NCBI GenBank assembly: GCA_035626395.1
Contig: DASPNR010000007.1
Location: 62,001-126,000, forward strand
Direction: 5' to 3'
Source: Candidatus Limnocylindrales bacterium
GTDB taxonomy: Bacteria; Desulfobacterota; Binatia; UBA1149; CAITLU01
DNA: 64,000 nucleotides
Below, in pieces: positions 21,122-28,949 of the stretch (positions are counted from its first letter, which is position 1; every line of letters begins with the position of its first letter). Below the pieces are notes generated by a model, which made no database searches, was not told where the DNA came from, and was given only the letters and a program-made list of their open reading frames with translations. A program made the translations under genes and the position numbers.

Positions 21122-21826
21122 CTACGCCGGCGCACTCATTCGTCTGGCGACCTCTTCCCATCGGATATTGCGGAAGAACGCGTCGACGTAGCTCTTGGCG
21201 TCGGCGCCATAGTCGATGTGGTAGCTGTGCTCGTACATGTCCATGACGAGCAGTGGCCGTGCGCCGGCCGGGAAGTGCCCGTGGTCCCAGCTCCAGGCGT
21301 TGAACAGCGTGCCGGTGGCAGGATCACTGCAGAGAAACACCCAGCCCGAGCCGCCGCCGAGAGACATCCCCGTCAGACGGAAGTCCTTCTCCCAGGCCTG
21401 CAGGGATCCGAAGCTCTTCTGCAGCGACTCCGCCAGAGCGCCGGTGGCACCGCCCGATCCGCCGAGGTTGGCGAAGTACAGCTCGTGCAGCACCATCGAG
21501 TTGCGTGCAATGAGCTGCTCGCGCTTGAGTGAACCCATCTGAAACGGAGCGGCGTCGGCGGGAAGCTCGCGGATGCGCTGCTCGATCAGGTTCAGCCGCT
21601 TGACGGCGCCCCCGTAGTTGTTCTGGTGATGCGAAACGAGAAGGCGCTCCGACAGGCCTTCGATGCGTGCGGGATCGAAGGGCAGCGGCTTGATGACGTG
21701 CTCGGCGGGCGAAGGCGCGGCAGATGCGGCTTTTTCCGGCATGGCGGATTCTCCTTTGGTCGGGGGTCCGGTCACCGCGGCGGTCGCGGTCATGGCCATG
21801 AGGCGAAGCGTCTCCCTTCTCGTCAT
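21122..21826 (-). CDS. Fe/Mn superoxide dismutase with twin-arginine-like leader (ChrC-type context)
   Basis: This 234-residue product dismutates superoxide. ATG 21826 has AAGGAG 8 bases upstream and opens with TRRETLRLMAMTATAAVTG, a twin-arginine-like signal, so export is likely. Metal ligands are visible in VSHHQNNYGG, NSMVLHELYF and MDMYEHSYHIDYG. GGSGWVFL is the family signature. The gene follows chrA on the same strand. Known chr operons pair chrB, chrA and an SOD gene (chrC), so a role against oxidative stress from chromate reduction is a fair inference. Exported bacterial Fe/Mn-SODs are less common than cytosolic ones. Confidence 0.88.
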   Translation of the reverse strand: MTRRETLRLMAMTATAAVTGPPTKGESAMPEKAASAAPSPAEHVIKPLPFDPARIEGLSERLLVSHHQNNYGGAVKRLNLIEQRIRELPADAAPFQMGSLKREQLIARNSMVLHELYFANLGGSGGATGALAESLQKSFGSLQAWEKDFRLTGMSLGGGSGWVFLCSDPATGTLFNAWSWDHGHFPAGARPLLVMDMYEHSYHIDYGADAKSYVDAFFRNIRWEEVARRMSAPA

Positions 21827-21924
21827 CGTCGTTGCTCCTTGTTCGATCGCGAGCGGCTGCGGGCGATCGGCGGAACGGGATGCCGGTGCTGGCGGCTTGT
21901 CGCGCATCGCCCCCGCCCGTGCAG

Positions 21925-23166
21925 CTACTGCATGACCATCGTGACGACGACGCCGAGGACCCCGGCGCCGACGATCAACAGCGGCTCGGACACGCCCTTG
22001 ATGCGCGTGAGCGCGAGCAGGGTGCCGGCCGCGATCAGCAGCGTCGGCACGTCCACGATTGCGCGCCGTCCCAGCACCACGGCGGCGCCGGCGATGGCCC
22101 CTGCCGCGGCGGCCGTGACGCCGTCGACGAACGCGCGCACCCGCACGTCGTGGACCGCTCGCTTAAAGTAGCGCGCCGGAATGACCGTGAAGAGGTAGCA
22201 CGGCAGAAACACCGCCACCGCGGCGATGGTGGCGCCGGCCAGACCGGCGACCAGATACCCGATGAACGCGACCGTGATCACCACGGGGCCAGGCGTGATC
22301 ATTGCCACCGCCACGGCGTCCAGGAACTGGCGCTCGTTGAGCCATCCGAACTCGCTGACCACGCCTCCGTGCAGGAAAGGGATGATGGCCAGGCCGCTCC
22401 CGAAGACGAACGCTCCCGCTTCCGAGAAATACCAGGCGATCGTCCACAGCGTTCCTCCCGTGGCCTCGCCATGGATGCCCGAGAACAGCACGGGCCACGG
22501 CCAGATCGAGGCGGCTGTGGCAGCGTCGCGCATCGTCAGCGTGCGTGCGAGCGCGATGACACCGGCAGCGAGGAAGAACCAGACGATCTCGGACTCGGTG
22601 ACGATGGTGGAGACGGCGCTGACGGTGAAGAGGATCCACAGCAGCCGGTCGCTGCCGAGCGTGCTTCTGGTGAGCTTCCACGCGCTGCGTCCGATGATGG
22701 CGATGACGGCGGCGCCGATCCCATAGAACGCGCCCTGCATCCAGGTCAGGCCGCCGTAGGCGACGTAGACGGCCGAGACCACCAGCACCATCAGGAACGA
22801 GGGCAGAACGAAGGCCAGCGCCACCAGCGATGCGCCGCGCACACCGTAGTCGATCCAGCCGAGATAGATCGCCAGCTGCGCCGCCAAAGGACCCGGTGCG
22901 AGCTGCGCCAGCGCCAGACCCTCCTTGTAATCCGCGATCGAGAACCAGCGGCGCGATTCGACGAGGTCTCGCTGCATGTAGCCGACCAGCGCAATGGGTC
23001 CGCCGAAGCCGGCGTAGCCGAGGTAGAGGAAGTAGGCGACCAGCTCGCGCAGCGTATAAGGCACGAGTTGCTCGCTGCGCGCGGCGCCGCCCCTGGCACC
23101 GGTGCCGTCCCCGCGAGCGCCCGCCGGCTCACCCTGCGCCGCTTCTTTGTGCGACAGGCCCGCCAT
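21925..23166 (-). CDS. chrA: chromate transporter ChrA
   Basis: This 413-residue CHR-family efflux protein has two homologous membrane halves. The first half shows GYAGFGGPIALVGYMQRDLV and LAQLAPGPLAAQLAIYLGW; the second shows FGSGLAIIPFLHGGVV and AMITPGPVVITVAFIGY. About ten or more helices are expected. It should export chromate across the inner membrane. The start ATG 23166 overlaps the stop of the upstream chrB remnant by one base (TGATG), so translation is probably coupled to it. The SOD gene follows after 98 bases. Confidence 0.93.
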   Translation of the reverse strand: MAGLSHKEAAQGEPAGARGDGTGARGGAARSEQLVPYTLRELVAYFLYLGYAGFGGPIALVGYMQRDLVESRRWFSIADYKEGLALAQLAPGPLAAQLAIYLGWIDYGVRGASLVALAFVLPSFLMVLVVSAVYVAYGGLTWMQGAFYGIGAAVIAIIGRSAWKLTRSTLGSDRLLWILFTVSAVSTIVTESEIVWFFLAAGVIALARTLTMRDAATAASIWPWPVLFSGIHGEATGGTLWTIAWYFSEAGAFVFGSGLAIIPFLHGGVVSEFGWLNERQFLDAVAVAMITPGPVVITVAFIGYLVAGLAGATIAAVAVFLPCYLFTVIPARYFKRAVHDVRVRAFVDGVTAAAAGAIAGAAVVLGRRAIVDVPTLLIAAGTLLALTRIKGVSEPLLIVGAGVLGVVVTMVMQ

Positions 23167-23515
23167 CAGCGCTGCTCCGCTTCGAGGTAGGAGTGCAGCG
23201 CATCGAAGATCGCGCTGCCCTGCGCGAGGCGCGCTCCATCGGCGGCCGGCGCGTACCGCTCGGACTGCACGAAATGAAAGACCGCGCCGGAAGCGATGAA
23301 GCGCCGGATCAGCGATGCGCTGGCGATGCGATCGATGCGCCGCCAGCTCGCGGTAATCCTCTTCGCCGGCATGGTTGAAAATCTCCTCGAGCTCCGAGTC
23401 CGTCGTGCCCTCCAGGAGCGCGGCCTAGCACAGCGAAGCTTCGCCGCCCTCGGCGCGGATCTCGCGGACGATCCGCTCGAGATCCTCCCGGGCCTGGCGC
23501 AGAAAAGGTGACGGA
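23166..23515 (-). pseudogene. collapsed chrB (chromate resistance regulator) remnant
   Basis: On the minus strand just past tRNA-Val, three blocks typical of ChrB remain in order. The first is an N-domain piece (FLRQAREDLERIVREIRAE then an in-frame TAG, then LEGTTDSELEEIF). The second, after a frame change, is the core DRIASASLIRRFI. The third is a ChrB-like C-terminal end (YAPAADGARLAQGSAIFDAL). A full ChrB is about 300 residues; the stretches between blocks are missing. A 68-codon frame (ATG 23372 to 23166) is still open, has GAGGAG about 9 bases upstream, and is coupled to chrA by TGATG. It may therefore still be translated as a leader or small protein. Identification is from recalled family patterns. 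Confidence 0.7.
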
Positions 23516-23521
23516 GAGCGC

Positions 23522-23598
23522 TGGTGGTCGCACCTGGATTCGAACCAGGGACCTCCTGCATGTGAGGCAGGCGCTCTAACCAGCTGAGCTATGCGACC
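23522..23598 (-). tRNA. tRNA-Val (CAC)
   Basis: The minus strand folds as a standard cloverleaf. The acceptor stem GGTCGCA pairs with TGCGACC, the D-loop is AGCTCAGCTGGTTAGAGC, and the anticodon stem is CCTGC/GCAGG. The loop CTCACAT gives anticodon CAC (valine, GTG codons). The T-arm carries GGTTCGAATCC. The 3' CCA is encoded. The chrB remnant begins within about 10 bases of its 3' end. Confidence 0.97.
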
Positions 23599-23608
23599 GT
23601 AGCGCCGT

Positions 23609-23637
23609 CTGCTAACCGCTTCGCCGGCCGAAGTCCA
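23609..23637 (-). promoter_or_regulatory. putative promoter of tRNA-Val
   Basis: On the minus strand, TGGACT (23632-23637) is followed after 17 bases by TAGCAG (23609-23614). The -10 element ends 10 bases before the tRNA 5' end, the right distance for a short precursor leader. The -10 resembles those proposed for metK and groES. Confidence 0.45.
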
Positions 23638-23845
23638 CTCTCTGGACACCTCGTGGGGGCGTGCAACGACGCATTTTCCCGTTCTCGCCACGCCCGTACG
23701 AAGCGCGGCGTCTATCCGGCCTCGGCAAGGGCCGCTACAGTCATCATGGGCGAACGCCTTGCGGGCGGGGTGGCAAGCATCCCGTAAGGCCGAGGGACAA
23801 GCAGGCGACGTCGCGGATTGGAGGCCGTGGCCGCCGGCCGAAACG

Positions 23846-26437
23846 ATGCTTGCGCCATACCATCAGGACCTCGCTGCGCCGCCGAAAGCGGCCAGCACCG
23901 AAGGCGAGGCGGCCGATGGAGAAGTCCACTCCGGCAGCGTCCCCACGAAGCTCGGGGAGCTGCGCCTCTTCCGAACGTTCCTGCTCCTCACCGCCGGCTT
24001 CGTCATCCTGAGCCTGCTGATACTGGGCTCGCACCTGAACGACTTTCCGGCGCTGCACGTCCTCCTCGATGCGTCCAACTTCGCGTTGCCGCTGCTGGCG
24101 GCCCTACTGCTGTACGAGATCGGCCGCCATTCCGGCGACGAGCTGCTGCCCGCGCTGGCCATGAGCTTCGGCACGTGTTCGTTGCTGCACCTTCTGCACC
24201 TGGCCAGTGGTCTCGAATGGTGGGGCTCCCTCGAGTGGATCGCCCAGTCGGCTGCGGTCCTGCGGCCGAAGATGTGGACGCCCTCTGCCTACTTCCTGCC
24301 TCTGGCGCTGATGATCGTCCTCGCCCGCGTGCGCAGCCCCCGCGAGTCGATGCGTGGTCTCGGCATCATCCTGGGCACCCTGGCGGTGGCACTGGTGGCG
24401 ACGTTCTGGAACCTGGCGCCGTACGCGGAGCCGACGCTGTACGGAATGCACCGGCCGCTGCTGCTGGCCGTTCCCGTATTCTGGGCGCTGGTGGCGGTGC
24501 AGGCTTCGTGGCTGCGCCCCCACCATCCCATCTGGCAGGCTGTCCCGCTGATGGCGGTGCTCATGATCGTGGGCGAGGCAGTCATGCTCCGCTCCTCGGC
24601 GCCCAACGATTCGGCCGCGATGATCGGTCACACCGGCAGCGTCACCGCTTTCCTCCTCCTGCTCCTCGCCGCCATTCGCCTGGCGGCGATCGACACGCGC
24701 CGTCGCATCGAGGTGCAGAACGAGCTGCGCGCGCTGACGCAAACACTGGAGCGACGCGTTGCCATGCGCACTTCCGAGCTTCAGGCCAACCTCGCCGACC
24801 TCAAAGCGTACGAGCGTGCGCTGCAGCGCCAGGCGCGTTACGCGACGCTGCAGGCCGAGGTGCTTCTCGGCTTCGCGCGACGCGAGGAGCTGCGAGACAT
24901 CCTCGTGCACATTGCATCGTCCGTGGCGCGCGAGCTGGACGTCGACGTTGCGCAGATCTGGACGCTCGAGCCGGGCAGCCAGGAGCTCGAGCTGCGCGCC
25001 CACGTCGGCACCGACGACATCACGACGGATCGTCTGTTGCCGCTGCGCAAGGCAGGCATCGCCACCATCGCAAGACGCGGTGAGCCGCTGTTCACCAATG
25101 AAGCCATCGGCGACGAGCGCATCGAGGAGCAGGAATGGTTGGCCAGGCACGGCTTCACCGCCTTCGCCGGATACCCGCTCGAGCTCGAGGGCGACGTCAA
25201 GGGCATCATCACCGTCTTTGCCAGACGCCGGCTGGAGGAGTCGGAGCTCGCGGCGCTGGAGTTCGCGGCGTCGGCCATCGCTCTCGGCATCGCGCACAAG
25301 CAGTATGAGCGCGAGCTGCCCGACCTCTACGACCACGCACCGTGCGGTTACCACTCACTGGACGAGAACGGCCTGATCGTGGCGATGAACGCGACCGAGC
25401 TGTCGTGGATCGGCTATACGCGAGAGGAGATCGTCGGCCGCAAGCGCTTCCCCGAGATCCTGACTCCCGACAGCCGCCGGACCTTCGCCAGGACGTTCCC
25501 ACGCCTGAAGAAGACCGGCGTGGCCAGAGACGTCGAGTTCGAGCTGGTGCGCAAGGACGGCACCACGTTCCCGATCCTGCTCAACGCCACCGCCGTCGTC
25601 GACCGTCACGGCCGCTTCCTGGCGAGCCGTGCGATGACGTTCGACATCACCGAGCGCAAGCGGACCGAAGAGCGTACCGCCAAGCTCAATCACACGTTGG
25701 CGCGCCGCTCACGCGAGCTCGAGGAAGCCAACCGCGAGCTCGAGTCGTTCTCGTACACGGTGTCGCACGACCTGCGCGCTCCGCTGCGCCGCATCCGAGG
25801 CTTCGCGGAGCTGCTCAGGGAGGACGCAAAAGGCAAGCTCCCCGAAGCGATGCAGAAGTACGTGCAGGTCATCACCGAGAGCAGCGTGGAGATGGGAAAG
25901 CTCATCGACGACTTCCTGCAGTTTTCGCGCACGGGTCGCGCCGAGATGCGCGAAGGCCGCGTGGATCTCGGCGAACTCGTGCGCGAAGTCATCGGCGATT
26001 ATGAGCTGCCGGCGCGCAAGCGGGGAGTGACGTGGCACGTTCAGCCGCTGCCGGAGGTGATCGGCGACCGCGGGCTGCTCAAGCAGGTCATCGCCAACCT
26101 CATCGACAATGCGCTGAAGTACTCGCGGGATCGAAGCGAGCCGCGCATCGAGATCGGCACCGCCGGCTCCGATTCCGGGCAGGTCGTCGTCTTCGTGCGT
26201 GACAACGGCGTGGGCTTTCGCATGGAGGAGGCTACGCGCCTGTTCGGCGTCTTCCAGCGCCTGCCCAATGCACACGACTACGAGGGCAACGGTGTCGGCC
26301 TGGCCACCGTCCAAAGGATCCTGCATCGCCACGGCGGCAGGATCTGGGCCGAGTCCGCCGAGAACGAAGGCGCGACCTTCTACTTCACGCTGCGCCCGGC
26401 CGGCGGAGCCGAAGCCGGCGCGGGCCGCCGTCAGTAG
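23846..26437 (+). CDS. membrane sensor histidine kinase (multi-TM, GAF, PAS, HisKA, HATPase)
   Basis: This 863-residue hybrid-free kinase starts at ATG 23846; a TTG at 23759 is in frame, and neither has a clear ribosome-binding site. The N-terminal third has about seven to eight membrane helices (about 43-275). A short coiled coil (about 285-330), a GAF domain (about 335-475), a PAS domain (about 480-610) and a HisKA dimerisation helix with the phospho-His in FSYTVSHDLRAPLRR follow. The ATPase domain has NLIDNALKYS, DNGVGF and GNGVGLATV. The GAF/PAS/HisKA arrangement resembles phytochrome-like kinases, but I see no chromophore Cys. No response regulator is adjacent, so it is an orphan. Confidence 0.9.
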   Translation: MLAPYHQDLAAPPKAASTEGEAADGEVHSGSVPTKLGELRLFRTFLLLTAGFVILSLLILGSHLNDFPALHVLLDASNFALPLLAALLLYEIGRHSGDELLPALAMSFGTCSLLHLLHLASGLEWWGSLEWIAQSAAVLRPKMWTPSAYFLPLALMIVLARVRSPRESMRGLGIILGTLAVALVATFWNLAPYAEPTLYGMHRPLLLAVPVFWALVAVQASWLRPHHPIWQAVPLMAVLMIVGEAVMLRSSAPNDSAAMIGHTGSVTAFLLLLLAAIRLAAIDTRRRIEVQNELRALTQTLERRVAMRTSELQANLADLKAYERALQRQARYATLQAEVLLGFARREELRDILVHIASSVARELDVDVAQIWTLEPGSQELELRAHVGTDDITTDRLLPLRKAGIATIARRGEPLFTNEAIGDERIEEQEWLARHGFTAFAGYPLELEGDVKGIITVFARRRLEESELAALEFAASAIALGIAHKQYERELPDLYDHAPCGYHSLDENGLIVAMNATELSWIGYTREEIVGRKRFPEILTPDSRRTFARTFPRLKKTGVARDVEFELVRKDGTTFPILLNATAVVDRHGRFLASRAMTFDITERKRTEERTAKLNHTLARRSRELEEANRELESFSYTVSHDLRAPLRRIRGFAELLREDAKGKLPEAMQKYVQVITESSVEMGKLIDDFLQFSRTGRAEMREGRVDLGELVREVIGDYELPARKRGVTWHVQPLPEVIGDRGLLKQVIANLIDNALKYSRDRSEPRIEIGTAGSDSGQVVVFVRDNGVGFRMEEATRLFGVFQRLPNAHDYEGNGVGLATVQRILHRHGGRIWAESAENEGATFYFTLRPAGGAEAGAGRRQ

Positions 26438-26491
26438 AACGCGCTTTGGCTCTGGCCGAAGCCTTGGGCATGTAGGCGAAAGGAGCCTGCC

Positions 26492-27292
26492 ATGCCCGAC
26501 AATCTCTTCGCCACCGACAACCTCCGCTTGACGCTGGATGCCGAGATCGCCGAGCTGACTCTGACGCGGCCGGCGCGCCTGAACGCGTTGTCGCCCGCTC
26601 TGGTCGACGACCTTCACGCGTGCGTCGACGTGCTCGCGCGCGAACGCCGTGCCCGTGTGGTCATTCTGACTGGCGAGGGCCGCGGCTTCTGCGCTGGTCT
26701 GGATCTGCAGGAGTACGGCAACTGGACCATCACCGAGGGCCTCGATTCGGTCGAAGGCGGCCTTGCCGTGCAGGAGCGCATCGCCAGCCTCATGCCGCGC
26801 ATTCGCGAATTGCCGCAACCTTGGATCGCAGCCGTCAATGGCGCTGCGGCCGGCGGCGGACTGGCGCTGGCGCTGGCGTGCGACGTTCGCTACGCCGCAC
26901 CGGCGGCGCGCTTCAGCGTTGCGTTCGTCAAGCTCGGGCTTTCGGGCTGCGACGTTGGCGTGTCCTTCCTGCTCCCGCGCGTGGTCGGCGCCGGCCACGC
27001 CTTCGAGATGAGCCTGACCGGACGGCTGATCGATGCCGAAGAGGCCCTGCGGATCGGCCTGGCGAACCGGCTCGTGGGTGAACAGGAGCTGCTGCCGGAA
27101 TGCCAGCGCCTGGCCGAAGAGATCCGCGCCAATACCCGCTACGCGGTGGCGATGACGAAGCAGGTGCTCGACCGCAACATCGATGCAACCTCGCTGCGGG
27201 CGGCCATCGAGCTCGAGAACCGAACGCAGGTGCTCGGCACGCACGCCGCCTCCACGAGAGAGCGGATGATGAATTGGAAGCAGACGCGCTGA
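26492..27292 (+). CDS. enoyl-CoA hydratase/isomerase (crotonase) family protein
   Basis: This 266-residue crotonase-fold protein has AAGGAG six bases before ATG 26492. The oxyanion-hole segments CAGLDLQEYGN and NGAAAGGGLALALACDVRYA are present, as are the later LPRVVG and LTGRLIDAEEALRIGLANRLV. The two glutamates of classical enoyl-CoA hydratase appear replaced: Ala after the GGG motif, and Phe at the usual PE position. A simple hydratase reaction is therefore doubtful; isomerase, hydrolase or another crotonase activity is possible. It stands alone between a kinase gene and the convergent hemQ gene. Confidence 0.87.
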   Translation: MPDNLFATDNLRLTLDAEIAELTLTRPARLNALSPALVDDLHACVDVLARERRARVVILTGEGRGFCAGLDLQEYGNWTITEGLDSVEGGLAVQERIASLMPRIRELPQPWIAAVNGAAAGGGLALALACDVRYAAPAARFSVAFVKLGLSGCDVGVSFLLPRVVGAGHAFEMSLTGRLIDAEEALRIGLANRLVGEQELLPECQRLAEEIRANTRYAVAMTKQVLDRNIDATSLRAAIELENRTQVLGTHAASTRERMMNWKQTR

Positions 27293-27306
27293 AGGATCGG
27301 CAGGTC

Positions 27307-27345
27307 TGGCGGCGACGGCATCGGCCGCCACCGTGCCCGCGGTGG
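27307..27345. other. overlapping hairpins between convergent crotonase and hemQ genes
   Basis: TGGCGGC (27307-27313) pairs with GCCGCCA (27324-27330). CCACCG (27328-27333) pairs with CGGTGG (27340-27345). The two stems share bases and exclude each other. No T tract follows, so termination is uncertain. They fill most of the 54-base gap between the two stops. Confidence 0.35.
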
Positions 27346-27346
27346 A

Positions 27347-28249
27347 TCAGTGCAGCCCCGGCCGGCGCTGCCTGGCATCGTCGGGCAGACGGCCTTCGAG
27401 CAGGTCCTCGACCGCCGGCGGGTCCACGCGTACGCCGACGTAGAAAGGCCCGAACTCGCCGAACCACGACGTGGTTGGATCGAAGCGCATCTCGTAGACG
27501 AGCTTCTTGAATGCGAGCGGGTCGTCGGCGTGCAGGCTGACGCCCCACTCCCAGTCGTCCAGCCCTACCGATCCGCCGATCACCTGCGTGACCTGCTCGG
27601 ACCACTTGTGGCCGATCGAGCCGTGGCCGCGCATCATCGCACGGCGCTCGGCCAGTGGCAGCGCGTACCAGTTGACGCTCTCGCCGCGCCGCTTGCTCAT
27701 GGGGTAGAAGCAGATGTAGCGCTGCGGCGGAATCGTGCGGAACAGACGCTCGTTCATCCGAGCCTTCTGCGTCTCCATCTCGCCGGTCAGCGCCTGGTCG
27801 TATTCGGTCGTGCCCGGCTTCAGCCCGCGCTCGGCCAGCCGGCGCGCCGCCATCGCCTGCACTTCGTACAGACTGACCTCGATCACGGAAAGGTAGGAGT
27901 AGGCCGGCGAAAGGAACTCGTAGAGGCGCAGCGTCCGCAGCGTCAGCTCGACCTCGTTGAGCGCGGCCGGGCTCTGGCGGTAGTGGCAGAAAAGCAGGTC
28001 GCCTTTCTGGGAGACCACGCTGTAGAGCTTGCTGTCGCCGCGGCCGGCCGCTTCCTGCACGTTGGCGGCCGCCGCCCGGCCCAGCCACGCGCTCGCCTCC
28101 TCGGCAATGGCCTTGCGCTCGGATTGTGACCGGGCACGCCAGCGCGGCCAGTTGAGCGCGTAGACGTCGTGGAGCGTGTACCAGCCTTCCAGTGTCTGCG
28201 GCGCTTCGACGGCAACGAATTCGGGCACGGGTCCTCCGTAGAAGCGCAT
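27347..28249 (-). CDS. hemQ: HemQ-type coproheme decarboxylase (chlorite dismutase family)
   Basis: This 300-residue chlorite-dismutase-family protein begins at ATG 28249 (MRFYGG); the frame is open upstream but unrelated. The proximal haem ligand is His214 in SIGHKW, and YPMSKRRGESVNWY (about 182-195) is the HemQ signature. HemQ removes two carboxyl groups from coproheme to give haem b, the last step of the coproporphyrin route. A true chlorite dismutase is less likely because the distal segment matches HemQ. The route is best known from Gram-positive bacteria, so its presence beside LPS genes is notable. No other haem genes are adjacent. Confidence 0.88.
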   Translation of the reverse strand: MRFYGGPVPEFVAVEAPQTLEGWYTLHDVYALNWPRWRARSQSERKAIAEEASAWLGRAAAANVQEAAGRGDSKLYSVVSQKGDLLFCHYRQSPAALNEVELTLRTLRLYEFLSPAYSYLSVIEVSLYEVQAMAARRLAERGLKPGTTEYDQALTGEMETQKARMNERLFRTIPPQRYICFYPMSKRRGESVNWYALPLAERRAMMRGHGSIGHKWSEQVTQVIGGSVGLDDWEWGVSLHADDPLAFKKLVYEMRFDPTTSWFGEFGPFYVGVRVDPPAVEDLLEGRLPDDARQRRPGLH

Positions 28250-28402
28250 TTGAACCCGATCCCGCGCCGCTGTCCAGGCGGTGCGGGCGCCTATGCGACC
28301 GGCTCTGTCGTTGGCAGTGCCGGCCTTGCCCGGCGACGCCGCCCTCGTCCATGCCGGCGCGATGGCCTTCTCTTTTTGCGATTCCGCTGCGATGCTGCGG
28401 TC

Positions 28403-28777
28403 GTGAGCGATCGCCGCAAGTTCCTCGTCGCTGCGATCGTCGCCGTCGTCGGCGCGATCGCCTTCGGCGCATTCAGCTTCCGCCGTGAGGTTGCCAGCAT
28501 TCAGCGGCGCCAGGGGCTGCAGGCGGCCCAGTGCAGCACGCTGGTACGCGAGGCACGCGAGCTGGTGGACGAGGGCCGCGAGCTGGGCAGCCAAGGCGGC
28601 GACTACTGCCGGGCGCGTGATCGGATCGCGCAGGCGGTCTCGCGCATGCAGGAAGCCCAGCGGATCTGCCGTCAGGCTCTGGACCAGGACCCGATGCTGA
28701 CCTCCGACGCCGCCATCGCACGCATGAAAGCGTCCCGTGCGGATCTGGCCGACAAGTGCACCAAGCAGGGACTCTGA
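28403..28777 (+). CDS. small membrane-anchored helical protein of unknown function
   Basis: This 124-residue protein starts at GTG 28403 (the upstream open frame is a shadow of hemQ). One N-terminal membrane helix (FLVAAIVAVVGAIAFGAFSF) is followed by an entirely helical, charged region with three to four cysteines (QCSTLVREARELV, YCRARDRIAQAV, RICRQAL, KCTKQ). It is probably exported or periplasmic and anchored in the inner membrane, with disulfides possible. I recognise no family. It is divergent from hemQ across a 153-base gap in which I see no clear promoter. Confidence 0.6.
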   Translation: MSDRRKFLVAAIVAVVGAIAFGAFSFRREVASIQRRQGLQAAQCSTLVREARELVDEGRELGSQGGDYCRARDRIAQAVSRMQEAQRICRQALDQDPMLTSDAAIARMKASRADLADKCTKQGL

Positions 28778-28949
28778 CCGCGCCTGCCGCCGGAGCATGG
28801 CTGCCAACACTGCGGCTGCGATGCGCAGGGCGAGCCCCGCTGGCGCTGATCGCGAACCGCACGGCCGCATCGGTGCGGGCTGAACGGACGCGGTCGGCCG
28901 CCGTCGTCACCGGGCCGGCGCCGGATCGAGGCGTCCCGTGCCGCGGAGG

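Noticed and set aside
23522..23598. integrated element using tRNA-Val as attachment site
   Set aside because: No integrase and no second copy of the tRNA 3' end was seen in the window; only the chrB junction suggests past recombination.
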